This document shows, piece by piece, positions 20,814-33,510 of a stretch of 64,000 bases of DNA. Positions within the stretch are counted from its first letter, which is position 1; every line of letters starts with the position of its first letter. The translations under genes and the position numbers were made by a program. The notes below the pieces were generated by a model. That model did no database searches. It was given only the letters and a program-made list of their open reading frames with translations, and was not told where the DNA came from. Origin of the DNA: Deroplatys truncata (Eukaryota; Arthropoda; Insecta; Mantodea; Mantidae); NCBI GenBank assembly GCA_030765065.1, contig CM060986.1, forward strand, positions 78,423,573 through 78,487,572. The letters are read 5' to 3'.

Positions 20814-21963
20814 TTTGCTTCTATTTTTATTAGCTAAAATAACGTAAACACTATTCTAAGTACCTTACACTATTTTTCCGCATAGTCTCCACACCGGTTC
20901 ACACATGGGACCATCGCAGCACTCAATTTGAGATGTCTCTGTGGTAGAATTCATCCGGCTGACAGGAACTACCGCCGGACTGATGTCTTGGCTTCATCGT
21001 TGTATGTGAATCGCTGCCCTGCCAGGAACTTATTCAGCGGTCCGAAAACGTGGTCCACATGTGGTCTCCATTATCGTAGAGGAGAATTATGTTGTCCACA
21101 TCGAGAATCTCTCGGTGCTTTCTCCTGATGGCAGCCCGCAGACATGACAGTGTGGAATAATAAGTGTAGGCATTGATGGTTGCACCTTGTTGCATGAACT
21201 CCAGCAGGTGTGGTCCATGGTGATCCCAGAAGGTCGTTAACATCACTTTCCCAACAGAGGCAATGAACGGACTTTTTTGTCACAGGCGAGCCCGGATGTT
21301 TCCCCACCATGCTCTGCTGCTTCGATTGCAGTGTAAATTGCACTAACCACGTTTCATCGTCATTAAGAATGCAGTCTAGGAAACCTTTACCCTCCTTGTT
21401 GTACCGTTGCAGATGATTCAGTGAAGCAATCATTCGCTGACCTTTATCATGTCATCAAACTGGTTAGGCACCCACCGACATGAAACCTTCCGGTACCTTA
21501 AGGACCCGTGAACGATGTCATAAAAACTCCCATACTAAACGACAAGCTCCCGGGAAATGACCTTGAGGTGCACATGCCATTGTATCCATGCGGGAAATAT
21601 TGGCGTCAGTCTGCACGAAGGCGGCCTCCCCGAACGCTCTTTGTCATTCAAGACTTAACGGTCTTTTGCAAACTCACAACACCACCACTTCACACTTCTC
21701 AAAGCGAAAGAGTTTTCCCCATACATGGGCTGAATCTTAATGGGCGTTCGTCTCTTGATCCATAGAAAACGAATCACACTTCGTTTCTCGTACACCGTGG
21801 ATATGTGAAGGACAACCGCCTTCTTCAACAACTGACAGCAGGAGCTGCAAGCCGCGGAGCTACTAACAGATAAGGTCGGGCCGGTCCAAGAAAGATTCAC
21901 CGCTGGAATGGAAATGTTGACTTCGTATTTACAGCCGTAATTTGGCTAAGAAATAGAAGCAAG
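20814..21963 (-). pseudogene. second mariner transposase, frameshifted, with TIRs
   Basis: The minus strand gives, in order, KRSVIRFLWIKRRTPIKIQ near 21700-21800, VPNQFDDMIK near 21450, and a block with LNDDETWLVQFTLQSKQQS near 21340. Then follow ILLYDNGDH near 21070 and a frame ending FGPLNKFLAGQRF near 21030. These are mariner landmarks: first catalytic D in (G/N)DETW, second in YDN, and the C-terminal FGPLK-FLAG-RF. The SPDLAPSD segment is lost near 21050. The ends share TTGCTTCTATTT...TTAGC as inverted repeats (about 20815 and 21960). Several frameshifts make it dead. It differs from the mariner at 7488. Confidence 0.85.
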
Positions 21964-23237
21964 GACTTTGTGATTCCCCTCGTATTACGTGTCAATATCG
22001 AAGTTGTTTGGATAAAAGTATAAAAGATAGAAGAATTTTACAATGTATTTTTTGGATGACCACACTATAATACGCTAAATAATGTGACATAACTGAACTT
22101 TTATAGCTCTATAATACTTCCGCGACTCTTTACGATCTTAATCGGCGGCGGACGTAGCCCATGTATTTTAACGCCTTCAGAGCAGCAGCCCATTGTTATC
22201 CATTCCCAGATAAACAAACTAAATTTTATTTAGTGTAATTTTAACATTCTAATAAATTAAATTAATTTCCTTTGCTTCAGTATGTCTTACTTTCACGTTA
22301 CGTGCAAAAACAATAACTGAACAGTACTGTCATCTGTTGCACTAAAGGCCCTGGCATCCAATCAGAATCTAATTACACACTATTAACAAAGTAATATGTT
22401 TTTGTGAAAACTCAAAGTTTTGAAACTATACTGTCGTCGACCAAAATTAAACGTACGTAATTTGACTATAATAGTTATTAAGACCTCGTATGAAAATTAT
22501 AAAAATCGCTTGTTTCATAAACATACTACCATTAAAGCCTTATTGCATAATATACTATTATCTCTAACATAAAAAGCTAATATTTTTAGTATTTGAATGA
22601 CCAAATTAAGATTCAAGTTCATAAAATACCCGAAATTTAAAAGGTGGCAAATAAACAGTGTATAATTCTAAGCATAGTTTTGCTGATCGGAGCAAAGAAG
22701 GGACTTCAAACTTTAGAACACTAACCAAAATCAAACATCTTAATTTTAGCCAAAATTACCCATATTTCGCCCCGCTACCCCTTAAAGAAACAAAATAAGT
22801 TCTATATTAACTATAAATTGCTATATGAACGCGTTGCTAATCTGCTGGATATATCCAGCTTTGCAGGTCAGGATTGCACTAGTTTGAGACGGTCTGTTGC
22901 GTATGTAATAAGATTATGTCTGTATCACGCAAATTGATAATAATGGCTGTACCAAAGTGCTTGCTACAGTCATAGCCTTGCCTAAGGTGCATTTAGAGGC
23001 ACTTACTGCATAACAGCAGTCTCTTTAAGCACGTTACATAGCTGGGCCAAGGGTCTCGAGTAAGTTAGCAAAATCGTCGAATACCAGTAATATTTGCCGT
23101 CACTGCTTTTCTCTAAACAGTAAAACTGAAAAAGCATAGGCTCTCTCAAAGGTATAATTACTCAACTCTGAATTAATATTTTAATTTCAACGTTTCAATT
23201 TAATTTTGTTCTGAAAGTTTGCTTTTACAGTTTTTAC
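21964..23237. other. no recognisable feature
   Basis: AT-rich sequence with only short chance frames. A TGGATATATCCA palindrome lies near 22845. No repeat shared with the rest of the window was recognised. Confidence 0.4.
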
Positions 23238-23582
23238 TTTCTCTACCACTTACATAATAGGTAGAGAATGTATTGCATTCCACTCCACCCAAAGATTCTG
23301 CACCGAGCTTTCGCGGAAATGCATGTTTTAGGAACACTGAATCCAAGAAAAAACATTTTTAGAAAAAGGTTTGTGTACAGCATAACTCACAAACTAAGGT
23401 TGCATAAATACCAAACTTCGCATCTTCCAAAGATGCGACACGAACATTTTCAAGATCCCCAACCCAAACTACCCTTTACATGGAACGTTTCTTGAAATTC
23501 TTGATTTTCTAAGAAATGGCTCTAACGATTTATATTAAAATGCCATATATTAAGGACATTTACATGAATAATCAATTAATTC
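23238..23582 (+). repeat. family A repeat, 5' half, interrupted by a LINE fragment
   Basis: The start palindrome CTTTCTCTACC ... GGTAGAGAATGTATTGCATT is clear. The ACAGCATAACTCACAAACT block and CCCTTTACATGGAAC follow. The copy halts at about 23580 and resumes after the LINE at 24256. Confidence 0.75.
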
Positions 23583-24250
23583 TGATCTAAGAATATGAAG
23601 ATGTAAAATATCTTACAAGGAAATTGATTCAAGAATATAACAAATGTGGCCTAAAAGTAAATAAGGATAAATCCAAATATATGGCCATTAGTGATGTTCA
23701 TTCTTGATACTGGAAGACGAAATGGAGGGAATGTAAATGCCTGGGAATAAAGATTACACAAATGGAAAACAAGAAAACGAAGTAAGATCAAAGATAAACT
23801 CAGGAAAGAATGCTATATATACTTTGAATATTATGGGATAACAGGTCTCAAAAGAAACTAAAACTACAATTTTTAAAGAATAGTTAGAATTATTATAACG
23901 TGTGTCTCAGACGTATGGAATCTGAACTATCGGTTAAAAAGACAATTATTGGCAATAGAAATGGAATATTGGAAATGTGCTAGGATATCCAAAAGAAAAT
24001 AATTAGAAATGAGAATATAAAAGAAAATATGAATGTTCAAAATTCCAGTTTAGATTTTATTCAACATAAACAATTAGAATGGTATAGGCATGCTAAAAGA
24101 ATGGAATAATGATAAAGTGTCCCTCCAGAAAGGATGAGAAAAGTAAGATACATAGCACGTGTCTTCAAGAAAACAGAGGGGCAATGATAGATTGGGAAAT
24201 TGAGGAAATTTATGGTCCAACAGGCAAGAATTAAGAAAAGTGATAAGATG
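23583..24250 (+). pseudogene. LINE reverse transcriptase fragment, RTE-like
   Basis: Frames read EYEDVKYLTRKLIQEYNKCG followed by LKVNKDKSKYMAI, the region just after the RT active site (L-VN--KT-YM). Then come CKCLGIKITQMENK (cKYLGv-i) and VSDVWNLNYRLKRQLLAIEM with EYWKCARISKRK, typical of the post-RT segment of RTE-like LINEs. Stops and shifts are frequent. The fragment lies inside a family A copy, so it inserted after that copy was in place. Confidence 0.75.
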
Positions 24251-24255
24251 TTAAA

Positions 24256-24848
24256 AACTGTAGTCTTGGGTGCTGGAAAATGTTTGTACATTGTAAAACC
24301 AGAAATATATCTATACATATATGATAAACAAAATATATATCTTAAATTTTCTGGGACTAGCCCTTTAAGTTATCTGCATTCTAAGGAATTTTATATAATC
24401 CTGCATAACTAGTAAACGTTAAGCGATAAACGAAAACGTAGTACAGCAGATGTGTAGATATCTTTAAAAAAACACACAACGTATTTCAAATAACTTTTTT
24501 CTGCGGCATCAACCATTTCCGAGATATCCGTTTATAATGGTTCGAATTGTTTATTACTTGGTGATTCTATAAAGTTCTTTCAACATTCGGCTGCTTCTTG
24601 CGATTTTGTAGAAACAGTATGGAATTTTAAGGCTAGCTTATAGCATCTAGTTCTTAAACATTTGACTGTTGCTGTTCTCTTTGTATCTATGTGTGATGTA
24701 GCTATTTCTGCAAAGATTTATTTAAATTATAATGAATTAGAGAGAAAAATAAGCTTTATTAAGAATAGTTTGTATGCCCAGTAATAAGCGTTAGAAGGTA
24801 GAGAAGGTCATGTGAATGTAACACATCAGACTTTTTTCCCCTTGAACT
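24256..24848 (+). repeat. family A repeat, 3' half after the LINE
   Basis: Resumes at ATATATCTTAAATTTTCTGG and runs to GGTCATGTGAATGTAACACATCAGA. Collinear with 23238-23582. Confidence 0.75.
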
Positions 24849-25795
24849 TTAACGTTTTTAACCGGGCAAGTCATATCTGATAGTGAATTAACAAAATGGC
24901 TGAAATAATATTCAAATCGTTCCACATAGCTTAGACTTACCCAACATTCGTCCTCTCAGATATGGGAAAACCCGGAAAAGCGATTATTTCCTAATTGTGT
25001 ACCACTGTCACCACCGTGTTTTACTCTAGGAAAAATATCACATTAAAATACAGTCTAAACACGTCAATATTGTTTGTGAACAATTAAGTATTTCGAAATA
25101 TTTTCTGTGTTGTGTTTGAATTTTTCAGTTAAACTTACCTACAAATATTAAGTCGCCGTCCTCAAGACTAGCATATATCGGCCTACTTTTATATGTCTAA
25201 CAAGATGTGTACTGAAAATTTCCAGCACAATATCATGATCGGCAGGAATTAGCTAGAAAAAATTTTTTTTCGTTTTTGCCTGGACTAGATTTTAAGTTAA
25301 AGCCAGTGTTGAGAAGCATACGAAACAACAGTCAATGTTTAGCTGTGGTAATGGAACGAGCTCTTACGGTGGAGAGAAAACATAACAATGGAAACTTCAA
25401 GCATGTCTGTTGAATATTGTAGTTACAAAAGTTTAAACATGCAACATATAATGTTCCGAAAACCGCTAACGCTAGAAAAAAAGTGATTTGACACAAATGT
25501 AAGCTTCTGCATTTATCTTTAAGCTATAAAAGGTAAATAAAATTATGAAAAGAATTTACAGGCAATTCACAGAAAATTCAAGATACACATTTATTGGTGA
25601 TGCAAATATCTTAAATATGTGAAACATATTTGAATAAAAATAGTAGAGCCATTTTTGTAAAATAAAATATAACGAAGCCTTTTCCTTGTAAATGACAGTT
25701 TTGGGAGAGCATATTCTTGAAAATATGCATATCATATCCTTGGAGGATGTTAAACTTAAACCCAAGATTGATATTTGTCCGACTTCATATTTTTA
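24849..25795. other. no recognisable feature
   Basis: AT-rich unassigned sequence between two family A copies. Confidence 0.4.
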
Positions 25796-26587
25796 TATTC
25801 TTTACCACATACATAGTAGGTAGAGAAGGTATTACATTTCACCCAAAAATGTGATACCGAGATTTCACCTTAAATGCGTGTTTTAAGGCCCCCTTAATAA
25901 AAAATGTAGAGAAAGGTGTGTGTGTCTGTGAACAGCATAACTTAAAAACAGAAATTTCAATAAATACCAAAATTAGTATTTAGGTTTGGTATCCTCCAAA
26001 GATGCTACACGAAGACTTTCAAGAAACATCTTCCTACCCCAAACTACCCTTTATATGGAATACTTTCTAATTTTTTATTTTTTAAAAAGGTGCCTAAAAA
26101 TTGAATTGAAATAACATATATTAAAGATATTTACTTGACAAATAAAATGGGAATAGCCTAGGAAGTTTTCAACTGGTAAATGTTGAGCGATAAACGAAAG
26201 GTACTACACGAAACAAGACGATCGCTTTAAAACATAGAATTTGTTTCAAATAACTTTTGTGTATCATCATCCAATTACGAGATGTCCGTTATTAATGCTT
26301 AGCCATTCCTTTAAAGCCCTGTCGATTTTCAGTTGCTTCTCGTGATGTCATGAAAAGAGTATAGGATTTTAAATCCCGCGTACAGCGCCCAGTTCTAAAA
26401 CATTTGACTATCGCTGTTCTCTTTGTATCTGTAACGAAATTAGTAATTCAGCTATTTCGGAAAGGTTTATCTCAATTAAAATGTAGTAAATAAGAAAATA
26501 AACTTTCGTAAGAATAATTTGTCTACCTACCAATAAACGACAGAGGATGGAGAAAGTCATGTGAATGTAACACATCAGATTTTTTTA
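25796..26587 (+). repeat. family A repeat, near full-length
   Basis: Starts CTTTACCACATACATAGTAGG and ends AAAGTCATGTGAATGTAACA CATCAGATT. The short GT block lies at 25917-25928. All internal blocks are in order. Confidence 0.8.
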
Positions 26588-27735
26588 ATTATCACAAGCG
26601 CGCGCGCGTATGCATTCTTCCTAAAGCATTTATGTTTTGTGTATTTGCAGGTTAGTGTATTTCCGGTAAAATCTCAATATTTCACTTTTAGCTGCAATAC
26701 GTAGACTGAAGTGCGTAAAAAGTGCCCATAATGGAACGCATCTGTCTATGTTGGTACTGACAAATCTAACAGCGCACTCTGCCAGCGTGACCTACTCTGT
26801 ATCTCGAGCATAATAATTTCTAGTCACTGGATTGGCAGGGTACTTTACCTCCCCCAAAAATGGCCGAAGGATAACTTTACAAGCTCATTGTTTATGTTGC
26901 ACTAGGAAGATACCTTTATGGCCATCCTTATTTGAATTTTGGCGCAAAAATGAAATATAATAAAGACGTAGAAATGCAGACGAAAGTTAAGATCTTTTTT
27001 TGTTTTTTGTTTTGTTTTGTTTTTTTTTTTTTTTTTGTTCTTCTAATACACACAAATTCTGTATTTTCATGCTGGACTACCGATTTCATAATGTCGGTTT
27101 TCTTATTGCTGTTCGAAGGGTGCTATAACTTTCACCTTCGTGTCCATGTCATCGATGAAAGCTCTCATATAAATGTCGTAGATATGGTTCAGTTTAACGA
27201 CACATACAAATAATTCTTCAGTCCTTTTTCTAGAAACCAAATTGTTTTATTGGTTTTGCCTTCCCTTGTACACAAATAGAAACTCTCTCATAGAACCGGT
27301 ATCCGAACCACCCCTTCATATCACAACGTTCATTGGTTCCTGATACCAGCAGGTTGGGGACAAAGGTTGGTTACCTGAAGGTGGAAACCTTGCGGAAGAA
27401 AATACACTATTGAGACCTAGGGAAGTGGGCCACTTTTTATGCACGCCAATGCCAAATATATCCTCTTGCTGGTATGAGTAAAGTAAAGGAAAGAATTCAT
27501 ATTTTAATGAGTTAATTTGTAGAATATTTAATACAAATAAGTTATAATAGATTGAGATTGTTGAAATTTTTACTCATCTACACTGGCTTTTCTTTTTCTC
27601 CAACAGAGATTTTCTGTTATTCCAAAGTTAATATTTGAATTCTTTTAATATCTTATTTATTTCCAAAATAATTCATTCTTTCAGTGATAAGGTATTTAGC
27701 TTAAAAATGGTTTTAGAAAAATGAGGATAAGTCAA
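26588..27735. other. no gene; short CG run and poly-T tracts
   Basis: An alternating GCGCGCGCGC run lies at about 26598-26608 and a long T/G-interrupted tract at 26995-27040. The 93-codon frame at 26932 runs through the poly-T tract and is not credible. The segment 27296-27470 (e.g. GGTGGAAACCTTGCGGAAG) is GC-richer and may be an unidentified repeat. Confidence 0.35.
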
Positions 27736-28029
27736 GCTTGAAACACATATAGCATTTAATGACTTCGAGAAAGCTTTTGACTATGTAAATGGAGAGAACC
27801 TATTGAATATAATGAATAGTACAAGTTTTCCCATACATTTAATTGAAGTAACGAAAAATTTGTATAGGTGAACTAATTTAATTATAAATACTGCACATCA
27901 GAAACACAGCAAATTGTCACAAATAATGCTGTTAAAGTCTATCACCAACACTATCTAATAACTGTATTGATGATCTTGTGAAAATCTGGAAGAAAGACCA
28001 TATAAATTCAGGTATACAGATAGGTATGA

Positions 28030-28086
<57 letters not shown>

Positions 28087-28700
28087 TTAATATGTTATTG
28101 AATGCTAATGTATTAACAAAAACGGGTGAAAATAACTATAAGTTGAATGTTATAGGAAATAATTATAACATGAAAATATCAAAAAGTAAACCAAAAGTGA
28201 TAGCAGACAAAGGAAAATAGTTTAAAAGATCTAAAACTATTATAGAAGGCAAAATATTATGACAAGCCTCCCACATTGACTTTAATATAAGTTTTGACAA
28301 AGATAAAGACAGGAAATAAAGTAAATAAATTTCACCAAATATGTGGCATAATAACAAGATCATTACAAAGTAAAACTACAAAACATAAAACAATTAGATT
28401 TTATAAAACAATGGCTGTTCCAAAGTTGATACATGGTAGCGAATCCTGGATTATGAGAACAAAGATAGAATTAAGTTGCAAGCAAAAGAAATTAGATTTC
28501 TTAGAAGGGTAAAATGTACCAAAAGAGATATACGGAAAGAGCTAGGAATATATAAAGTAAGTCATAAAATTGAAGAGCCCAAGGAGAATTGAAACAGCAT
28601 TTGATAACAATGAATAATAAAAGAATACCTTGGTTGTCCAAGAAAAAGGTGGAGCTGAATAAAGGAAGATGGAATAGGTAATTTTCCTAATCCATGCAGT
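27736..28700 (+). pseudogene. LINE reverse transcriptase, palm to C-terminus, decayed
   Basis: HIAFNDFEKAFDYVNGENLL is RT motif A (D-EKAFD-V) with DFEKAFD intact. Further on are HQICGIITRSLQSKTTKHK, FYKTMAVPKLIHGSESWIM and KCTKRDIRKELGI. These match the thumb and connector of the same LINE family as the fragments at 4565 and 56115. The FxDD catalytic motif is missing: an (ATT)n tract lies where later RT sequence should be, suggesting replacement or deletion. Multiple stops. It ends near 28700 close to AAGAAGAAGAAAAAGAAG, perhaps the remnant of its A-rich tail. Confidence 0.8.
28030..28087. repeat. (ATT)n microsatellite
   Basis: About 19 pure trinucleotide units inside the LINE remnant. Confidence 0.95.
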
Positions 28701-28719
28701 GAAGAAGAAGAAAAAGAAG

Positions 28720-29345
28720 AAGATATCTAAAATAGTCAACAGTAATAATCTTCATAAATCGGAGCAGTGAATGTATATCATTCAGTGTTGCAGTTATACT
28801 GCCTTTTCCCGGTTCTCTAACAATAACACCGTACCTCTTTCGAATTGTTGATAAACAATTCACCTGAAAGCAGTTACGGAAACAAAAATACAAGCACAAC
28901 ATTTATATCATCAAAATCCAGCTTACCTCGAAGTATAATGTGTATCTCTGCATGCTATTAAGGGGTTCAACGTACAAATCAGGTATAGTATTGGTATGGT
29001 ATGTACATGCCCCCAGTCCATTTAAGCATTCCCCCTTGTACCATTAGATCACGCTTCGGTCAGTTGGTACTTAAGCTCAATTGTAACGGACATGACGGTG
29101 AGGGAAATGGTTCCAGCAATCCTTGCGTGTTTGGTCAAAGTTTCCTTAGTGTAGTTACAATAGGATAGATACATAATGAAGGTGTTTAAACAGTCAATGT
29201 AAAACACAGTTGCTAATGATAAGGTGATTAAATCATAACTGAATGTGAGGTAGGAATAAATTACGCCATCTGATAGGTAAACAGCCAATAAATGGTCATC
29301 GACATTCATCAAACCTGTCAACTCTCTAACCGAGATTTTCTGCAA
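28720..29345 (-). other. two hydrophobic minus-strand frames, possible chemoreceptor-like exon remnants
   Basis: The frame at 29345-29049 (98 codons) has two hydrophobic segments (YDLITLSLATVFYIDCL and ISLTVMSVTI). It is preceded on the minus strand by TTTATTGGTTGCAG, a plausible splice acceptor. The frame near 28865-28735 follows AACTGCTTTCAG, another acceptor-like site, and encodes STIRKRYGVIVREPGKGS followed by NDIHSLLRFMKII. The alternation of membrane segments with a basic loop resembles insect gustatory receptors. However, the exon phases I tried do not join cleanly and no conserved family motif is certain. It may be chance. Confidence 0.2.
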
Positions 29346-29589
29346 CCAATAAACTTTTATTAATGCTTGTTATCTACCTCCTAGAGCCTCAGTAATTGAC
29401 TAATTATGAATCATCGATTCAGCCTTAGAACCGGCTTGATGTAAACAAAACATTTTGTAACCCGAATTAGCCTCGTGTTTGTACCAGCTGTGAGAAACGA
29501 ACATAAACAAATGACATGCGAACCCAAGTCTCGTGTTTATAACGTAATAAAATGGTGCACTATTCGAGTAATGGTAGTAATTGGAACTG

Positions 29590-29760
29590 TTAGGGAGTTC
29601 CGCGCGTCTCTGTGGCCTGTCTGCCTGCGGCGTGTAACATCCTGTGGTTCCTTGACTTTATCCGATCCTCTTACGGGTTGATAGCCGCAATAGACCTCCT
29701 GAAAAGTTGAAATTGACGAGCTGTTCCCCACCGTTGTATACGATATTCTAACCCTAGTAT
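29590..29760 (+). mobile_element. SINE-A 3' body fragment
   Basis: CTGTGGTTCCTTGACTTTATCC and the preceding GGGAGTTCCGCGCGTCTCTG match the body of SINE-A at about 6975-7060 and the fragment at 32845. The tRNA head is absent. Confidence 0.55.
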
Positions 29761-29785
29761 AGGTAAACGGTAGAATCTTTATCTT

Positions 29786-30606
29786 TTCACTACCACGTAT
29801 CTAGTAGGTAGAGAAAGTATTGCATTCCACCAAAAAATTTGATACCGAGATTTCTACGGAAATACACGTTTTCAGGCCCCTTAATAAATAAAACATTTGT
29901 AGAAAAACGTTCGTGTGTGTGTGTGTATGTGTGTGTGTGTGTGTCTATCTATGAACAGCATAACTCAAAAACTAAATGTCAAATAAACCCAAAACTTAGT
30001 ATTTAGATTCAGTACCTTCCAAAGTTGTGACACCAAGATTTTCAAGGAAATCCATTTACCCCAAAATACCCTTAACGATTCCTAACGATTTTGATTAAAA
30101 TGGCATGTATTAAAGATATTTACATGACAAATAAAATGCATATCTTGAATTAAAGTCCTCTTGATTCGGAAGGAATTTTGTATAATCGTGTGTAATTAGT
30201 AGACGTTAAGCAATAGACGAAAACGTACTACACAAAAAATGTAGGTATCTTTAAAAGAAACAATTTATTTCAAATAACTTTTTGTGACATAGCCATTTCC
30301 GAGATATCTGTCATTAATGGTTCGAATTGTTCATTCTCTAAAGTTCTTTCAACATTCAGTTGTTTCTCGCGAATTCTTTGAACCAGTATGGAATTTTAAG
30401 GCCATCGTATAGCATCCAGTTCTTAAACATTTAGTATCGCTATTCCCTTTGTATCTATAAAAAATGTGTAGCTATTTCTGCTAACACTTATTTGAATTAA
30501 AATGAAGTAGATATAAAAATAAGCTTTAGTAAGACTAGCTTCTATATCCACTAATAAACGACAGAGGGTATGAAAGTCATGTGAAAGTATCACATCAGAT
30601 ATTTTT
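29786..30606 (+). repeat. family A repeat, near full-length with GT microsatellite
   Basis: Starts CACTACCACGTATCTAGTAG, carries (GT)n at 29912-29943, then GAACAGCATAACTCAAAAAC. It ends GAAAGTCATGTGAAAGTATC ACATCAGAT. Confidence 0.85.
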
Positions 30607-31410
30607 TAAAATGAGCTCTATGTTACGAAAGGTAAAGATAACAAAGGCAAAAAGTAGGGGCTGTAGCTGGCAAGTAGAACGAACCAGGGTACCCTTCAAG
30701 ATAATTTCGATTCCTGCTCCGCGTTTACGATCTTTACACCATTTACTTTGAAGATCGCACTGAAAGGGGAAATGTGGGTTATAAGTATGAAAATGAACGT
30801 GGGAAAGATTGGATGCACACAGAATGACAAGGCATTATTGCTAAGTATATTTCTCCCCTCTCAGCGTTTGCAGCCGCTCCGCCTACGACATATTGGTCTT
30901 CTTACATTACTTTACATTCACTAGCAACCCTCCCCATTTTCCATTCTAACGTAGTCAAATATTTGACGCTAGGGCTATACTAACAAGCACTTTGCTGCTG
31001 CCTCAGAAAGGTTGCGGATAAAAGGATTGGAAGCTGTGAAAATAAGGAGAAAAAAATGACAGAATCCCAAGCCTGTCAGAAAGCTGAAAACCCACAAGCA
31101 CTTTACACAGGGACAAGCTTACCTATGCATATCCACTATTTGTCACACCCCTACATAAAGAGCATAAAGGCGTGCTCTAGCTTGGACATGAAATACACTT
31201 TCAAAGCTTTTTACCACGCTATTAATAATATATCGCACGACTTTTTGTATTAACATTTCATAATAAGCTTACAGATTATCTGTATAAAATACATTCTCCT
31301 CTATAACTGGTTTAAATCGCATTTCCTTAATCAAAAAACATGTATTTTAATTAAGTAAACACTAAGTTATACGCAGAAAGCTGATGCAACAGCGAACAAA
31401 CAAGTAAATA
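30607..31410. other. no recognisable feature
   Basis: Unassigned sequence, slightly GC-richer near 30860-30900. A TA at 31409-31410 is the left target of the next mariner. Confidence 0.4.
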
Positions 31411-31985
31411 CGAGGCATGTTTTTAAAGTAAGTACCGTTTTAATATTTTGCTGCTGCAGTCGTGATTTTCAGCATGCGCAGTCACTTCTTCCATTTATTA
31501 AAAAGCCAGACGGATATGTAAGCGATCGTCACTTCGTGTTTTCCTGTTGTTAGAGCGCTTCGAAGTGTTAAAAACAATCGAAAGATCCGCCGACTGTGAA
31601 GTCAGATCAGTGATGTGTTTTTTGAATGCGACAAATGTTACGCCAGTAAACATTCATCGCCAACTGTATGAGCTTTATGGGGAAACAATAATGACACAGT
31701 CAAACAAACTCAAGATCTGATCGTATCATTTGGTTGATAACAATTTGACCACCATCCCTACAGTCCGGATTTAGCACCAAGTAATTTTCATAGTTTCTTC
31801 ATCTGAAAAACTCCTTGGTGGAAAACATTTCAACGACGATGATGTTCATCACAGGCGGCATCATTCTTTGACGAAGGCATCCAAGAACTGGTTTCCCGTT
31901 ACAAGTGCCGAATAACGGGGGGTTGGAAAATAATGTTCTGTCACTTTTTATAAGAGTATCGATGCGTACTTTAAAACACGCCTCG
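31411..31985 (+). mobile_element. internally deleted mariner with TIRs
   Basis: Ends are CGAGGCATGTTTTTAAAGTA and, inverted, TACTTTAAAACACGCCTCG, flanked by TA on both sides, the mariner target. At 575 bp it is under half of a full mariner. Relics of transposase remain: residues like VNIHRQLYELYGET (helix-turn-helix side) and HHPYSPDLAPSNFHSF, where the final catalytic D of APSD is now N. Copies at 36520 and 57084 have the same TIRs and similar deletions. Confidence 0.85.
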
Positions 31986-33423
31986 TATAAATATTCTGTG
32001 GTTAAAAGAAGTATGCTTATTAAAATTTCAAGGGTACTACGCATTTGATAAGATTATATTTAGCAGCATCCGCACATGTCCTTTCTTATCGTGATCCTCA
32101 CTTAGGAGTATAAATGTCAGCCTTTAAGTGGAGACTAAAGACTTATCTCGCCAATGTTAAATCTGCTAAAATTCATGACCTATTATCTCAAAAAAATGTT
32201 AATACATCAGACTGAATTTTTTACAGAATGTAGACGTATGTCTTCCACATTCACGTCCTACCTTATCAAATAAGTTTGTTTATTAAGAAGGATAGGATTA
32301 TTTTCTTAGTTATAATATATTTTGATTAAAATTTATCAGCAGTTACTTTTTTTAAAAATTAACCAACCCTATTATTAACACCAAAGTAGATGCACAACAG
32401 AACTTGAGATTGTTTTTATCACCCTAAAATTTAATTCAGCTATCGTCAATAGTTTCTGAGAAAACTGGTTATTTATATCAAAAAATGCCATTCACAGAAC
32501 AAAAATGGAGAAAAGAAACCACATGGCTTAGTACACAGGAGCTCCAATATTAAAGTACTACCAATTTGTAGAGCAAACCTTCCCTATAAGGATGAGATAA
32601 AGTTTAGCTTTCTACTCCAAAGTCTGTAAGAGTCATGACTCCTTCTGTGAAGTTGAACAGAATTCACGGTATAAAATGGCATATGCAGTGTTATTTATAA
32701 AAATGTATTTAAAATAAATTTATTGTGCCTTAAATTATCTATCAAATTAAGTATAAAATTCCAATTTATTAAATGTCTAATTTTTGACCATTTTTCCCCT
32801 TTTTTGAAGGTTACGATTACCCCAGATTAGAGTGCACTTTTGCGTGTAGCCTCCCTGTGGTTCCTTCACTTCATCCCTTCCTCTTGCAGGTGGTAGATGC
32901 AATATCTCTGTAGGATGTAGTGCGCGAGATGTCCTCCCCCTCAGTTGTATGCCCTATAACCTTAAAACACCCACTTACACATACTGAATTGATTTTGCTT
33001 GAGTTGAATCTGTCTTCACAATACTCGTACCAGGGAGAATTCATAAAATGAGTTTTTATCTCCGAGCGGATGAGAACAAAGAGAAAATGTAATCATTGTC
33101 TCTATCAGCTTTTCATTCATTTCTAGCAAACTGAAGTTTGTGCAAATACACTGTTTGTTTGCTAAACGGAAACTGGATTAGTAATAAATGTTTTTTATGC
33201 GTTGCACCAAAATGTGCAACGTTTCTATGATGTTTCTGATATTTTTATACTGCATTATAAAACTTTTTTTCAAGATATTGCTTTACATACCCAGAGGCCT
33301 CTGCTGGGTTTAATGTGTGGCAATATTTAATAAGTAATTTTTATTAAAACGTTATTAATTCACAGTGAGATATTAATAAACCAAAGTCAAGACCACTTCT
33401 ATAATTCTAGGTGAGATTATAAA
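31986..33423. other. unassigned; contains a SINE-A body fragment
   Basis: About 32845-32960 reads CTCCCTGTGGTTCCTTCACT and TCATCCCTTCCTCTTGCAGG, matching the SINE-A body without its head. The rest is AT-rich with no recognised feature. Confidence 0.45.
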
Positions 33424-33510
33424 ACTCTGATGTGTTGCCATCACATGACTTTCTCTCCCTCTATCGTTTGTTAGTGGGTACACAAACTTCCCTCTTAGAA
33501 GGTGACACAA
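33424..33510 (-). repeat. family A repeat, 3' end only, minus strand
   Basis: CTGATGTGTTGCCATCACAT GACTTTCTCTC is the reverse complement of the family A 3' terminus. It is truncated after about 85 bases. Confidence 0.7.

Noticed and set aside
26932..27213. 93-codon membrane protein
   Set aside because: The hydrophobic part is a poly-T tract read as phenylalanine. Nothing else supports it.
27978..28220. 80-codon protein with a tyrosine run
   Set aside because: The run is the (ATT)n microsatellite inside a dead LINE.
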